DNA of 64,000 nucleotides, taken from assembly GCF_001889165.1 (NCBI RefSeq), contig NZ_CP016020.1, positions 2,950,501 through 3,014,500 on the forward strand, in the 5' to 3' direction. The translations under genes were made by a program, and so were the position numbers. Source of the DNA: Bacillus weihaiensis (GTDB taxonomy: Bacteria > Bacillota > Bacilli > Bacillales > Bacillaceae). Under the pieces are notes generated by a model, which searched no databases, was not told the origin of the DNA, and saw only the letters and a list, made by a program, of their open reading frames with translations. This document shows, piece after piece, positions 1-9,111 of the stretch; the first letter of the stretch is position 1; every line of letters begins with the position of its first letter.

Positions 1-204
1 AGTGAAAAAACTGGTAAACGTAAGCAAGAGTGGCAAACAATTAATATGAAGCTTACACACGCTGATATTGCCAATATGATTGGCTCAACAAGAGAAACAA
101 CCAGTGCAATCCTGAGTCAGCTTAAACGTGATGGGTTTATTAAAAAGGGCTTAAAATTGTCAGTACATGTAGAAAAAGTTGAGGGGATTTTAGAAGAGCT
201 CTAG
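1..204 (+). CDS. Crp/Fnr-family transcriptional regulator, C-terminal part
   Basis: The frame is open from the first base and stops with TAG at 202-204, so only the last 67 residues are present. They contain a winged helix-turn-helix typical of Crp/Fnr regulators: LTHADIANMIGSTRETTSAI, then LSQLKRDGFI. The recognition-helix pattern (STRETTS.ILSQL) matches the family well. The cyclic-nucleotide or Fe-S sensing domain lies outside the window, so the effector cannot be judged. The gene ends about 180 bp before a hairpin at 385-419. Confidence 0.8.
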   Translation, partial: SEKTGKRKQEWQTINMKLTHADIANMIGSTRETTSAILSQLKRDGFIKKGLKLSVHVEKVEGILEEL

Positions 205-384
205 CATATAGGAAAGTCTACAAAACTACTACAATAGTGCTTTTGCAACCTCAAGGTAGTCTAAAAGCACGGCATCACGCACTTAGTAGCTATCTGCCTT
301 CTCTTACCGAACAAATTACTGAGAATTGACTATCAAAGATGTAGAAATGATCGATGTCTTTTATCATTTCCTAATAAAAAAAAA

Positions 385-419
385 GAAAAATAGCAACAAT
401 GAAGTCGTTGCTATTTTCC
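385..419. terminator. Bidirectional hairpin between convergent genes
   Basis: The arms AAAATAGCAAC (387-397) and GTTGCTATTTT (407-417) form an 11-bp perfect stem with a 9-nt loop. It is flanked by an A-run on the left and TTTTCC on the right, so it can end both the Crp/Fnr transcript (+) and the chemoreceptor transcript (-). A weaker inverted repeat, GTGCTTTT/AAAAGCAC (237-270), lies upstream without a T-run. Confidence 0.65.
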
Positions 420-475
420 TTTGCTATATTATAACCGTGTAGATGATGTACCCTTATTCCCCTACACTCTTACAA

Positions 476-1951
476 TCATTTTTGCTCCAAAATATCCTTA
501 GCATGACCAGATGTTTGATTCATTGCCAGCGAAATCTTTTCACTGTCTGATGTAAGTGATTCAACAGTTGCGTTCATTTCTTCTAAGCTTGCACTTGATT
601 CCTCAATAATAGCCGCTAATTCAGAGGTTGATTTTTCTACCTCGTGACTATTTGAAACCACCTCTTCCGTGAATTTCTCAGCCTTAAGGAAATTGTTTGT
701 TATTATCGAGAACATATTTTTTAGCTGTTCAAAATATTGGACAATTTCCTCTGATGAGTGGAACATGTGGTTTATTTTCACTTCACTAGCTTCCATCTTA
801 TTTAACGTACTTTTGTTTTCTATATTTACTTGATCAAGATTAGATGTAATATTTGCTGCTGTTGTTTTGGTGATTTCGGCAAGCTTCCTAATTTCATCTG
901 CTACAACAGAGAATCCTTTTCCAGCTTCTCCCGCTCTCGCTGCCTCAATTGAAGCATTTAGGGCAAGTAAGTTCGTTTGCTCAGATATTTGTTTAATACT
1001 GTCAGAAAATGAATTCGTTTCTTCAATCTTGTGACTAAGCTCTAAAAATGTCTTATTTAAATCAAGAATAAAGGTTTGAATTTCCTTTACATCTTGATTA
1101 AAGATTGCCACCTTTTTTTCACCATTCGACGTGATGTCAAGGGTTTTCCCAGCACTCGACGATAATTCATTCATAAAGGAACGAAGGTTTGTCATAATCT
1201 CATGTGTTGTTTTTGCATGCTGAGAAATCGTGGAGATTTGTTCGCTTTGTTGATTACTCCCAACAGCAATTTCACCTAAGGCAGCTTTCATTTCATCTTG
1301 TGAATATAAATTTCGTTGGATTCTTTCACTTGATTCTGTGACATCCTTTAAGATGATTGACATCTTTGCTTCTAATTCTTCTTTTGCTTTCTTTTGTTGT
1401 TCCGCATTTTCGTTTGACATAGCCACTAAGCCTTTAATATTCTTGTCTAACTTTCCATTTAGATGAATTAGGACAATTAACATTAGACCAGTTAGCACAT
1501 AGATTAATACGACAGTTGCTATATTCGCTCTAATTGACTCGACATCTTTCGTGCTCATCAAAATCGCGACGATAATTGTTACAAAGCCTAGCAAATAGCC
1601 TATTGTGAAAATGATTTTATTAAACGGTATAACAGAAAAGACGGCAAGGAAAAACGTAACAATGATAACCGTCCAGCCACCACCTGCAACAAAAACACCT
1701 GCCATAGTAAACAGATTGACAAGAATAACTCCGCTATACTGAAAATAGAATCTCTTTTTCAGCATTTTTTCTCCTATTAAATAAATAGCTATAAAACTTA
1801 TGAGTTCAACACTAAATAAAAGAATCGTTGACAATTCCTTTGTTGCTAGAGATTTCCCAAGCGCTGCTAGAATTGATAGAGAAAATACACAAAACATGAG
1901 TAGGTTTTTACTACGTAAATCTTGATCAATCATTTTATTAATATCTACCAT
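476..1951 (-). CDS. Methyl-accepting chemotaxis protein, six-TM sensor
   Basis: Chemoreceptor of 491 residues. The N-terminal 165 residues hold about six hydrophobic helices (for example [15 protein letters not shown] and [19 protein letters not shown]) with no large external ligand domain and no obvious HAMP domain. The rest is a long cytoplasmic coiled coil with the signalling hairpin tip, [20 protein letters not shown], followed by [14 protein letters not shown]. The tip is diagnostic for MCPs, which bind CheW/CheA. A membrane-embedded sensor suggests detection of membrane or intracellular cues; the ligand is unknown. A GGAGG ribosome site precedes the ATG. It stands alone. Confidence 0.93.
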   Translation of the reverse strand: MVDINKMIDQDLRSKNLLMFCVFSLSILAALGKSLATKELSTILLFSVELISFIAIYLIGEKMLKKRFYFQYSGVILVNLFTMAGVFVAGGGWTVIIVTFFLAVFSVIPFNKIIFTIGYLLGFVTIIVAILMSTKDVESIRANIATVVLIYVLTGLMLIVLIHLNGKLDKNIKGLVAMSNENAEQQKKAKEELEAKMSIILKDVTESSERIQRNLYSQDEMKAALGEIAVGSNQQSEQISTISQHAKTTHEIMTNLRSFMNELSSSAGKTLDITSNGEKKVAIFNQDVKEIQTFILDLNKTFLELSHKIEETNSFSDSIKQISEQTNLLALNASIEAARAGEAGKGFSVVADEIRKLAEITKTTAANITSNLDQVNIENKSTLNKMEASEVKINHMFHSSEEIVQYFEQLKNMFSIITNNFLKAEKFTEEVVSNSHEVEKSTSELAAIIEESSASLEEMNATVESLTSDSEKISLAMNQTSGHAKDILEQK

Positions 1952-2010
1952 AATTGTTCCTCCATTTTATTATAGAAGGTCATCATATCCTAACGCTCAA
2001 TTTATGAAAA

Positions 2011-2045
2011 GCGCAAGTACCTTGGTCACACTCAGGCACTTGCGC
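2011..2045 (-). terminator. Terminator of the SDR gene
   Basis: The arms GCGCAAGT (2011-2018) and ACTTGCGC (2038-2045) pair perfectly. Read on the minus strand, the stem is followed by TTTTCATAAA. It lies about 70 bp past the stop of the gene at 2119-2886. Confidence 0.6.
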
Positions 2046-2118
2046 AGGATGTTTTCATTTACAAGGAACATCATTATCATGTTAAGGGAACAAACGTTAG
2101 TGCTTAGACCTGTCTATC

Positions 2119-2886
2119 TCAAGGTCTTACATCTGATTTAAAGCTAGAAAAACCATCATCCGCCATTACGACAGAACCATTTAATACACGAGCTTCATCT
2201 GTACCTAGGAACGCCACAACATCTGCAATCTCTTCTGGTTCAATTAATTCTCTCGTCATTTGTTGTTGTTTCATATAGTCAAGTAATCCCGCATCTCTAT
2301 AGCCTTGGACAATCTTAGTATTAACCGCTGCAGGTCCAACGCCAACTACACGAATACCAAGTGGAGCAAGCTCAAGTGCTCCATGCTTCGTTAGCATAAC
2401 AACCGCACCTTTTGCTGCTTGATACCCTGTAATGCCTAAAGTTCCAACGAAACCGAATACAGAAGCATTGTTAATAATGACACCTTTTACTCCCAATTCT
2501 TTCATCTTTCTACCAGCAGCTAGCATTCCATAATAAACTCCGTGCTGGTTCACATTTACAACCTTATGGTAGTCTTCTGGAGTATGCTGAAGAAACGGCT
2601 TTGTAATTCCAATTCCTGCATTGTTAAACATAACATCAATCGTGCCATATGTTTCGACCGCGAAATTCACTAACCCTTCTACTTCTTCAAATACTGTTAC
2701 GTCGACCTTAGTGAAAACAGCTTGTCCACCTTGTTCAACGATTTCACTTACTACAGCTTGTCCAAGCTCTTCGTTCACATCAGCGACAACAACTTTTGCT
2801 CCTTCTTTTGCATATTTCAAAGAAGTCGCTTTCCCAATACCTTCTGCTCCACCTGTAATGACAGCTACTTTATTTTCTAATTTCAT
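2119..2886 (-). CDS. SDR-family NAD(P)-dependent oxidoreductase
   Basis: Classical short-chain dehydrogenase of 255 residues. The NAD-binding glycine motif is GGAEGIGKA near residue 12, the NNAG motif is near residue 90, and the catalytic Ser/Tyr/Lys set appears as NNAS and YQAAKG. The acidic residue after beta-2 (VVVADVNEE) suggests NAD rather than NADP. Substrate is not readable; the sequence resembles the glucose/cyclohexanol dehydrogenase-like SDR group. AGGAGG precedes the ATG. A 14-bp palindrome sits just upstream, so a small dimeric repressor may control it. Confidence 0.9.
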   Translation of the reverse strand: MKLENKVAVITGGAEGIGKATSLKYAKEGAKVVVADVNEELGQAVVSEIVEQGGQAVFTKVDVTVFEEVEGLVNFAVETYGTIDVMFNNAGIGITKPFLQHTPEDYHKVVNVNQHGVYYGMLAAGRKMKELGVKGVIINNASVFGFVGTLGITGYQAAKGAVVMLTKHGALELAPLGIRVVGVGPAAVNTKIVQGYRDAGLLDYMKQQQMTRELIEPEEIADVVAFLGTDEARVLNGSVVMADDGFSSFKSDVRP

Positions 2887-2913
2887 AAGAATTCCTCCTT
2901 TTGTTTAAACACA

Positions 2914-2927
2914 ACTATACGTATAGT
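2914..2927. promoter_or_regulatory. Perfect 14-bp palindrome upstream of SDR gene
   Basis: ACTATACGTATAGT is a perfect palindrome about 28 bp upstream of the SDR start codon, in the expected operator position. A partial echo (ATATAGT) follows at 2934-2940. It resembles a TetR/MarR-type operator; the regulator is not in the window. Confidence 0.45.
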
Positions 2928-3128
2928 ATCGACATATAGTAAAAAATGTTTATAGTTAACTTGGTAAATATTCTAAAATAATAACAAAAAATTGAAAAGT
3001 CTTCTTAAATCCTTGTTTACAAGGCATTATTTTAGCTTTTATTTTTTCTACTATAAGAATTTCTTTGCGTTTCTCCTTCTATTCTCTACTATTCCCCATT
3101 CCGTGTGTTAAGGCAAATACGGGAAAAA

Positions 3129-3152
3129 AAACCCCTTCTTAACAAAGGGTTT
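3129..3152 (-). terminator. Weak minus-strand terminator-like hairpin
   Basis: AAACCC (3129-3134) pairs with GGGTTT (3147-3152). On the minus strand the stem runs into an 8-base T-run. It follows the stronger terminator at 3272-3307 and may be a second stop for the same transcript. Nothing else is evident in the 2930-3270 gap. Confidence 0.4.
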
Positions 3153-3271
3153 ACTTCACTAATTCAGATTATGTATTGTATGAGACTGGCTAATACATTA
3201 ACTTACTGACACTAAATTCTACTAACAATAACTACTAAAGAATGAGGAACGAATCTTTACTATGCAAACAA

Positions 3272-3307
3272 AACCGCTTGGATCTTTTGATAAAAATCCA
3301 AGCGGTT
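3272..3307 (-). terminator. Intrinsic terminator of the metallopeptidase gene
   Basis: AACCGCTTGGAT (3272-3283) and ATCCAAGCGGTT (3296-3307) form a 12-bp perfect stem with a 12-nt loop. On the minus strand it is followed by TTGTTTGC. It lies 36 bp past the stop of the gene at 3343-4245. Confidence 0.75.
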
Positions 3308-3342
3308 ATTTAATTCTCAATTTATTTTTTACTATACTAAAT

Positions 3343-4245
3343 CTAGTTTTCTATTTTAACACTCTGAATTACTTGCTCCTCTAATTTAACTAAAGGTATT
3401 CCCGTTACATTTTCAAACCCCTTATTAAAGTCACTATGAGATTTTGTCGCTTCTAAAATCTCAACGATTACTTCTTTTCCATATTCTCCAATTAAAAAAT
3501 CAATAGTAAGGTAACTTTGTTTATATGGCTCGATATCATCAATAGTACGTGCATGGTTCCAATCCTCATAGCTAGTCAATTCATTCAATGGAACAAATGT
3601 AAAAGGACTAGGACTTAATATGGTTTGGTCATAGCTAACATATTCGCATACACCTTCTTCAAACCATTGGGGAATAGTAGTTGTAATCTTCAACTGGTTT
3701 AACTTTTGATTAAAAGCATAGTGTGTATACTCGTGAAGTAAAGTTTTCTGAAAATGAAACAGCGGTGTTTCTACCCTTTTCACAATTCCTTCTTTACCTT
3801 CAGTTATAATTCCAATCACTTTATCAAAATCTGAATAATATCCACTAATATTGTTCAACGATGTGAAATGTGACAATTCTTCAGTATCTTTAAAGTAAAT
3901 CAAATCTAATGGTCTTTTCTTATAGTCTCCAAGAAGGTCATCATTCAATTCTATTGCCCAATCTAGTGTTTCATTTGTAATAGGTAACAGCACAGCATCA
4001 TCTTCAAAATAGTAAATGGACACATGCTCAACATTCATCATACTTCTTTCTTCTTTTAGTTGCTTCTCCTTCTCTCCATCAAAATTAAGGGTTAGAAAGG
4101 AGTCAACTGTTTGAAGGAGACCTACTTTCTCATTAACACTCTTTTCAAAAAAATGATGTAGGAAATAAAGACCAATTCCAAGTATTAATAGAAAAACACA
4201 CCCTATTCCACTTATCAAAAATATTATCTTTTTTCTTTTATTCAC
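3343..4245 (-). CDS. Membrane-anchored gluzincin-type metallopeptidase-like protein
   Basis: Protein of 300 residues with one N-terminal membrane anchor (residues 7-28) and the bulk predicted outside the cell. The central motif LLHEYTHYAF is an HExxH zinc site, and PQWFEEGVCEYVS about 25 residues later supplies the third ligand glutamate. This arrangement matches the peptidase MA-like (gluzincin) families of Bacillus. It could be a true protease or a non-peptidase member; the substrate is unknown. The start is an ATG close behind GAAAGGTG. It has its own terminator and no operon partner. Confidence 0.75.
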   Translation of the reverse strand: MNKRKKIIFLISGIGCVFLLILGIGLYFLHHFFEKSVNEKVGLLQTVDSFLTLNFDGEKEKQLKEERSMMNVEHVSIYYFEDDAVLLPITNETLDWAIELNDDLLGDYKKRPLDLIYFKDTEELSHFTSLNNISGYYSDFDKVIGIITEGKEGIVKRVETPLFHFQKTLLHEYTHYAFNQKLNQLKITTTIPQWFEEGVCEYVSYDQTILSPSPFTFVPLNELTSYEDWNHARTIDDIEPYKQSYLTIDFLIGEYGKEVIVEILEATKSHSDFNKGFENVTGIPLVKLEEQVIQSVKIEN

Positions 4246-4441
4246 CTTTCTCCCCCTAATACATACTCTCCTACTATCTCCTCTATCGATTATACCATAG
4301 AGCTTATCCTTATATTACCAATTATTAACATGCTACTGTCAGACTATAGACAAATTCCGGAGATAATAGGGCTTGAATTGTGACCATTCCAAACCCTTAT
4401 CTCTTCAAACCCTGTCATTCGCCTACTACTCTCTTATTTGT

Positions 4442-5305
4442 CTATTCTTTTAGAAAATCATCTAGAAAAATCCGTTGTTTTAAGTCACTCATTCCTAATA
4501 AAAGGCGTTGACTGTTTGCACATATAACCTCATCTAGTTCCTCATCGTACTCCATATTTTCTACACGTTCGATTTTCTTTTTCCAGTTTCTTTTTTGTTC
4601 TTGATCAAATGTATTATATTTTATGTACGCTGTTCGTCCTTCTCTTTTTAAAAAGTCATAGTTTTCCTCGCTACCATAGCCAGAATCGGCAATTTTCTGG
4701 TTTCACTCCGTGCTCCCTCAGGTGTTGAAGATGAGAGATTAAGCAGCCTGGATCACCTGCTCTTTGATGTAGTGAGAAACCTATAATAAACTGACCTTCT
4801 GTTCCTGTTTGTACATTATATCCTGGTTTTAATTGCCCATTTCGCATATGATCTTCCTTCAGTCTCATAAAGGTCGCATCAGTATCTGTTTCGAGAAACT
4901 ATTTCTTCCATTGAATAGTCGATTTTGTTCTTCATATTTCATCTTTCGAGGAAGATAGTCTTTTTTTAGTAATCGAACAACTTTTTTCGCCTCTTTATTT
5001 TTGGGTTCTGTTTCTAAATGTTTTTCTAACTTTTTAATACTATGTTCAATCTGTTCTGAAGTAATCGGTGTTTCTTTCAGCTTTTCTTCTAGCCCCGCGG
5101 AAGGAGCGGACTTTTCCTCTTCTTCAAGGATTTGCTCAATTTGTAAAGCGAGTTGACGATATTGGTCATCTAAACTTTTTTCGTACTTTCCTGTCGCTTT
5201 TCTCCAAACAAATGTATATTGATTTGCATGATTTTTTTGTTGTTTAATTATTCTTTTAAAAAGGCTCAGCTTCCTCCCCGCGGAAAGCAAGTGACTGGAG
5301 CGCAA
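4442..5305 (-). pseudogene. Decayed IS1182-family transposase
   Basis: Three consecutive reading frames on the minus strand join into one IS1182-type protein. The first (4865-5305) ends in MKYEEQNRLFNGRNSF; a missing A in the run near 4903 throws it out of frame, so the expected SKTDTDATFMRLKEDH is split. The second (4671-4868) carries the family block EDHMRNGQLKPGYNVQ. A further frameshift near 4693 leads to ADSGYGSEENYDFLKREGRT, which runs to TAG at 4442. The N-terminal ~200 residues and much of the C-terminal region are missing, so the element is dead. No clear terminal inverted repeats were found. A GC-rich segment (CCGCGG, 5268-5313) marks the truncated 5' side. Confidence 0.85.
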
Positions 5306-5356
5306 TGGAACGTCCCGGTTTTTACGTTAACTGAATTAATAAGATAAAAGTATGAA

Positions 5357-5405
5357 AAGAGGCTAACCCAAGGTCTAAAATCTAGACTTTTGGGTCAGCC
5401 TCTTT
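5357..5405 (-). terminator. Terminator of the ynjBCD-like operon
   Basis: A long stem: AAGAGGCTAACCCA (about 5357-5370) pairs with TGGGTCAGCCTCTTT (5391-5405) with one G-U/mismatch, and the inner loop also folds (TCTA/TAGA). On the minus strand the stem leads into TCTTTTCATACTTTT. It lies 48 bp past the last gene of the six-gene operon. Confidence 0.75.
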
Positions 5406-5452
5406 GTCCCTTATTTAAGTTTTAGTTCAAAAGTTCAATCTCTTTTTTTTGT

Positions 5453-6877
5453 TTATCTGAACCACTTAATATATGTTTTAGTAAGCTTTGGAATAATTCC
5501 ACTAAACAGCTTCTCTCTCCAGTACAAGTCGGCTGTTCGTTGAATGGCAGCTGCATGGTTTGGGTATGGAAAAATCATTTGAGATAGATCACCTATTTTT
5601 TTCTTGTTCTTCATAGCAAAGATGACCGTTTGCATCCAATCTCCAGATCCATTACCAATTGCGTGAGCTCCGATCATATTCCCTTTTGAATTTGTAATTA
5701 TTTTAACAAGTCCTGAAGTATCGTGATCCGCTACAAAACGATCAACATCTTCTAAAGAAACTTTATACACTGAGTATTCAATTCCCTTGTTCTTTGCTTC
5801 CGCTTCTGTAATTCCTACATGAAAAATTTCAGGATCTGTATAAATTATCCAAGGGATCTCATTGTAGCTCATTTTTTTCGGTATTCCCAAGACTACATTT
5901 TGGACAACTGTTTTCCCTTCTTCACCGGCCACATGTGTAAAAGGATATTTCCCATTAATATCACCAATGGCATAAATGTGTTTTACATTCGATTGTAGCC
6001 TGTCATTGGTTGGAACAAACCCTTTCTCATCCATTTGAACACCTGCTCGTTCAAGCTGAAGTTTGTCACTATTTGGGGTACGTCCTACAGCAACAAGAAT
6101 TTCATCGAATGTGAATTGCTTCATTGTACCTTTTACGTCAATCATAACGTTCTTTTTCCCATTTTCACGCTTTACTTCCTTCACTTCGGACTCTAAAAGA
6201 AAGGTCAATTCTCGTTCAAGGTTCTTACTTGCCACATGGCTAATATCACTGTCTTCTTTGCTAAGCAAAGTAGGTGCACGCTCTACAACTGTTACATTTG
6301 AACCAAGTCTTGCCATCGCATGAGAGAGCTCTAATCCAATTGGTCCTGCCCCAATCACAAGTAACTCCTTCGGTAAATGCTCTTGTTTAAAGATCGTTTC
6401 ATTTGTCCAATATCCAGCTTCTTCAAGTCCTTTAATAGGAGGGACAAAGGGTCTTGAGCCTGTTGCAATCACAATTCTTTTTCCGTATATTTCTTCGTTA
6501 TGAATGAGTACAGTATGGTCAGACGTAAAGCGACCATATCCTTTGTACAAATCAATCCCCATACTTGTAAATCGTTCATCTGAATCATGCTCTTGAATGA
6601 CATCGATTGATTTCTTCACACGCTCGTTCACTTGCTTTAAAGTTGTTTCTCCACTTACCGTTAATCCTAAGCTTGTTGCCTTGTTTCTTGCCGTATATAG
6701 CTCCTTCGCTGCCTGAATAAATGCTTTTGAAGGAACACATCCGACATGAAGACAATCTCCCCCAAGATTTTGTTCTTTTTCAATTAAAGCAACCTTTGCT
6801 CCTAAAGAACTAGCGCCTGATGCAACCGTTAAACCACCAGCTCCACCACCAATGATAATGACGTCATACTTCTTCAT
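5453..6877 (-). CDS. MerA/lipoamide-dehydrogenase-like flavoprotein disulfide reductase
   Basis: Class I pyridine nucleotide-disulfide oxidoreductase of 474 residues. The FAD fingerprint is IIGGGAGGLTVASG (residues 7-20), the redox-active pair is GGDCLHVGCVPSK (CxxxxC), the NAD(P) fold is VIGAGPIGLELSHA, and the second FAD motif is HIYAIGDING. At the C-terminal dimer interface the usual His-Glu pair is absent: the region reads IFPYPNHAAAIQ where lipoamide dehydrogenases have HPT..E, as in MerA. The C-terminal CysCys pair of true mercuric reductase is also absent, so neither lipoamide nor mercury is a safe substrate. It is the last gene of a tight operon with an ABC importer, a TVP38 protein and a CDP-alcohol transferase. 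RBS GGGAGGTG. Confidence 0.9.
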   Translation of the reverse strand: MKKYDVIIIGGGAGGLTVASGASSLGAKVALIEKEQNLGGDCLHVGCVPSKAFIQAAKELYTARNKATSLGLTVSGETTLKQVNERVKKSIDVIQEHDSDERFTSMGIDLYKGYGRFTSDHTVLIHNEEIYGKRIVIATGSRPFVPPIKGLEEAGYWTNETIFKQEHLPKELLVIGAGPIGLELSHAMARLGSNVTVVERAPTLLSKEDSDISHVASKNLERELTFLLESEVKEVKRENGKKNVMIDVKGTMKQFTFDEILVAVGRTPNSDKLQLERAGVQMDEKGFVPTNDRLQSNVKHIYAIGDINGKYPFTHVAGEEGKTVVQNVVLGIPKKMSYNEIPWIIYTDPEIFHVGITEAEAKNKGIEYSVYKVSLEDVDRFVADHDTSGLVKIITNSKGNMIGAHAIGNGSGDWMQTVIFAMKNKKKIGDLSQMIFPYPNHAAAIQRTADLYWREKLFSGIIPKLTKTYIKWFR

Positions 6878-6892
6878 GATTTCACACCTCCC

Positions 6893-7477
6893 TTATGATT
6901 GTAGGATTTTTTTTGCTTCCATTAGTCGTTGAAATGCAGTATATAGCTCGATTCCAAAGAAAATCAATGTAACAATCGTTAAATAAGGACTCAAAAGAAT
7001 CATGAGGGAGAATAATATAAATCCTTCTGTTCTTTCAGCTAACCCTGCTTGATAATAAAAAGATTTCATTCCTTGCTTTTCTGTTACCGCACCGACTGTT
7101 AAAAAAATCGTCATAGATACAATAATAGATACACTTAATAATAAGAGGGCCCATTGTGAATCTGGAAAGGCAAATGCTAATCCTAAAATCACACTGATTT
7201 CAACTATCCGATCAAATGTAATATCAAGCACCGTTCCCCAAGAGGAAGGCTTTGTTAATCTCGCCATCGTTCCATCTACAGCATCTAAAAAGCCCGAAAA
7301 CCATAGGGTCAATACAGCTAAAATCGGTTGCTCTAAGAAAATAAACAATCCAGATGATGCCCCTATACCAAATGCAATCCATGTTACTTGGTTGGCTGTT
7401 AAACCAAGATTAACTAAGCCCTTTGCTGTTTTCTCAATGGACGGCTGAACATATTTACGTGCATGTGTATCAAGCAT
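6893..7477 (-). CDS. CDP-alcohol phosphatidyltransferase family protein (YnjF-like)
   Basis: Integral membrane enzyme of 194 residues. It carries the complete family signature D-x2-DG-x2-AR-x8-G-x3-D-x3-D, read as DAVDGTMAR then G-TVLDITFD at residues 71-96. Such enzymes transfer a phosphoalcohol from a CDP-alcohol, usually to make phospholipid head groups. Several hydrophobic helices follow (for example WALLLLSVSIIVSMTIFLTV). It sits 9 bp downstream of the TVP38 gene and 15 bp upstream of the flavoprotein. The acceptor is unknown; position and size match E. coli YnjF, which also travels with ynjBCD. Confidence 0.85.
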   Translation of the reverse strand: MLDTHARKYVQPSIEKTAKGLVNLGLTANQVTWIAFGIGASSGLFIFLEQPILAVLTLWFSGFLDAVDGTMARLTKPSSWGTVLDITFDRIVEISVILGLAFAFPDSQWALLLLSVSIIVSMTIFLTVGAVTEKQGMKSFYYQAGLAERTEGFILFSLMILLSPYLTIVTLIFFGIELYTAFQRLMEAKKILQS

Positions 7478-7486
7478 ACTTCCACC

Positions 7487-8143
7487 TCACTTTTTTTCTT
7501 GTTGATCTAAGAAGGCTTTGAATTTATTTTTAAATAAAGCAGGAATCATCATAACAAGTAAGAAAATAATCACCGCTCCTACGATTGTGACCATGCTATT
7601 AGTTGTAGTACTTGCCCCTAAAAAATTATAAGCAAATGTTCCTGGAATAATCCCAATTAACGTCCCCAGTATAAAATGCCATCCTTTTATCTTAGATAAT
7701 CCTGCTGCATAGCTAATCAGATCAAACGGAAATAAAGGAATGAGGCGTAAAAGAAGGATCGCTAGCAACCCATTTTTCTCTAAAATTCTTTTTATCCTTT
7801 CCATTCGTTCCCCAGATTTTTTCTCAACCCATTTCCCACCTATTTTACGTGATACTAAAAAGGAGAGATAGGCTCCTAACGTCGCTCCAGTTATTGTAAG
7901 AAGCGTTCCATATAAGGGACCGAGTGCAAGACCTCCAGCTAGAGATAAAACAGAAGCTGGAAATAAAATGAACGGTCGAACCGTATATAGGATGATATAA
8001 ATGATGGGAGCGAGTATCCCTAATGACAGTATCCATTTTTGTATCATATCAGGAGTGAAATTTAGAACCCTTTGATTGATAAGAATGATAAATCCAACAA
8101 CCACGATAAGACTTAACATGACGCCTATTGTTTTCTTGTTCAT
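7487..8143 (-). CDS. TVP38/TMEM64 (VTT-domain) membrane protein
   Basis: Protein of 218 residues with an N-terminal helix and a VTT/SNARE-associated Golgi-type domain: FPASVLSLAGGLALGPLYGT, then GATLGAYLSFLVSRKIGGK, then LRLIPLFPFDLISYAAGLS. These are the conserved re-entrant and arginine-proline blocks of the DedA/TVP38 superfamily, members of which act as lipid scramblases or flippases. Being next to a CDP-alcohol phosphatidyltransferase suggests a joint lipid-related role. RBS AAGGTGG; 15 bp after the ATPase gene. Confidence 0.88.
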   Translation of the reverse strand: MNKKTIGVMLSLIVVVGFIILINQRVLNFTPDMIQKWILSLGILAPIIYIILYTVRPFILFPASVLSLAGGLALGPLYGTLLTITGATLGAYLSFLVSRKIGGKWVEKKSGERMERIKRILEKNGLLAILLLRLIPLFPFDLISYAAGLSKIKGWHFILGTLIGIIPGTFAYNFLGASTTTNSMVTIVGAVIIFLLVMMIPALFKNKFKAFLDQQEKK

Positions 8144-8157
8144 ACGTTCACCACCTT

Positions 8158-9102
8158 TTAAGTACTACTCTCATATAAGTAAACCTCTTGTCCTACCTTA
8201 AGTTTTATATCTGTTTCAAGAGTAACTTGTTCGTTAGTGAATTGGATGTCAAAAACAAGCTTAGTCTTTCCACCTTCAAAATACCCTTCAATTACCTCTG
8301 CTTTCCAAAAATCACTTTGACCAGAAGGAGGGTGAATAGAAAAGCAGAGTTTTCCTTTCGAAACAAATCGATTATCCCTCCATAAACCACTTCGTAAAAA
8401 ATGTGATACATATTGATTTTGGGGATATTGATCCAACACTTCCGGTTGTGCCACTTGCTGAATTCGCTTTTCTCCTAATATGGCAATTCGATCACTAAAT
8501 GCCATGGCTTCCTCCAAATCATGTGTGACGAATAGGACTGTCATCCCTTCATCCTTTAACAACCCTTTCATCCACCGTCTTGTTTCTTTTCGTAGCTCCT
8601 TATCAAGGCTTGAAAAGGGTTCGTCTAACAGAAGAACTTTAGGCTTTACGAGCAATGATCGACCTAACGCAACTCGTTGTTTTTGTCCACCGGAAATTTC
8701 ATGAGGGTAACGTTTCTCAAGATTGAGTAATCCTACTCTTTCAAGCATCTCTTTTCCTAACCGTTCACGTTCTTTACGCCTCATCTTTTGCATCTTCAAA
8801 CCAAAGGTAATGTTTTCAAGCAAATTCATATGAGGAAACAATAGAGATTCCTGAAACATATACACAACTGGGCGTTTCTGCGGTGATAGCTCTGTTACGG
8901 TTTGGTCATCAATAATGATATCTCCACAATCCTGTTCTTCAAGACCAGCCACCATTCTAAGTAAGGTTGATTTCCCGATACCTGAAGGGCCTATGATGGA
9001 GAGAATCTCCCCTTTATGAATTGACAGTTCATCAACGGAGAGTACGAGTTCTTCCTTATATGATTTTTGTATTTTCTTAAACTGTATATAAACGTTTTCC
9101 AT
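8158..9102 (-). CDS. ABC transporter ATP-binding protein (YnjD-like)
   Basis: ATPase subunit of a binding-protein-dependent importer. Walker A is GPSGIGKST, the signature is ISGGQKQRVALGRSL, Walker B is VLLLDEPFSSLD, and the switch histidine lies in VTHDLEEAM. The C-terminal extension after residue 230 is a short TOBE-like regulatory region. I place the start at the ATG of MENVYIQF (9102): the upstream GTG at 9111 overlaps the ribosome site AGGTGG. The permease stop is 10 bp upstream, so translation is coupled. Closest by organisation is E. coli YnjD; thiamine and Fe3+ importers have similar ATPases. Confidence 0.9.
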   Translation of the reverse strand: MENVYIQFKKIQKSYKEELVLSVDELSIHKGEILSIIGPSGIGKSTLLRMVAGLEEQDCGDIIIDDQTVTELSPQKRPVVYMFQESLLFPHMNLLENITFGLKMQKMRRKERERLGKEMLERVGLLNLEKRYPHEISGGQKQRVALGRSLLVKPKVLLLDEPFSSLDKELRKETRRWMKGLLKDEGMTVLFVTHDLEEAMAFSDRIAILGEKRIQQVAQPEVLDQYPQNQYVSHFLRSGLWRDNRFVSKGKLCFSIHPPSGQSDFWKAEVIEGYFEGGKTKLVFDIQFTNEQVTLETDIKLKVGQEVYLYESST

Positions 9103-9111
9103 ACGTACCAC

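Noticed and set aside
5453-6877. Mercuric reductase
   Set aside because: The C-terminal CysCys pair and an N-terminal heavy-metal domain are missing, and no mer genes are near.
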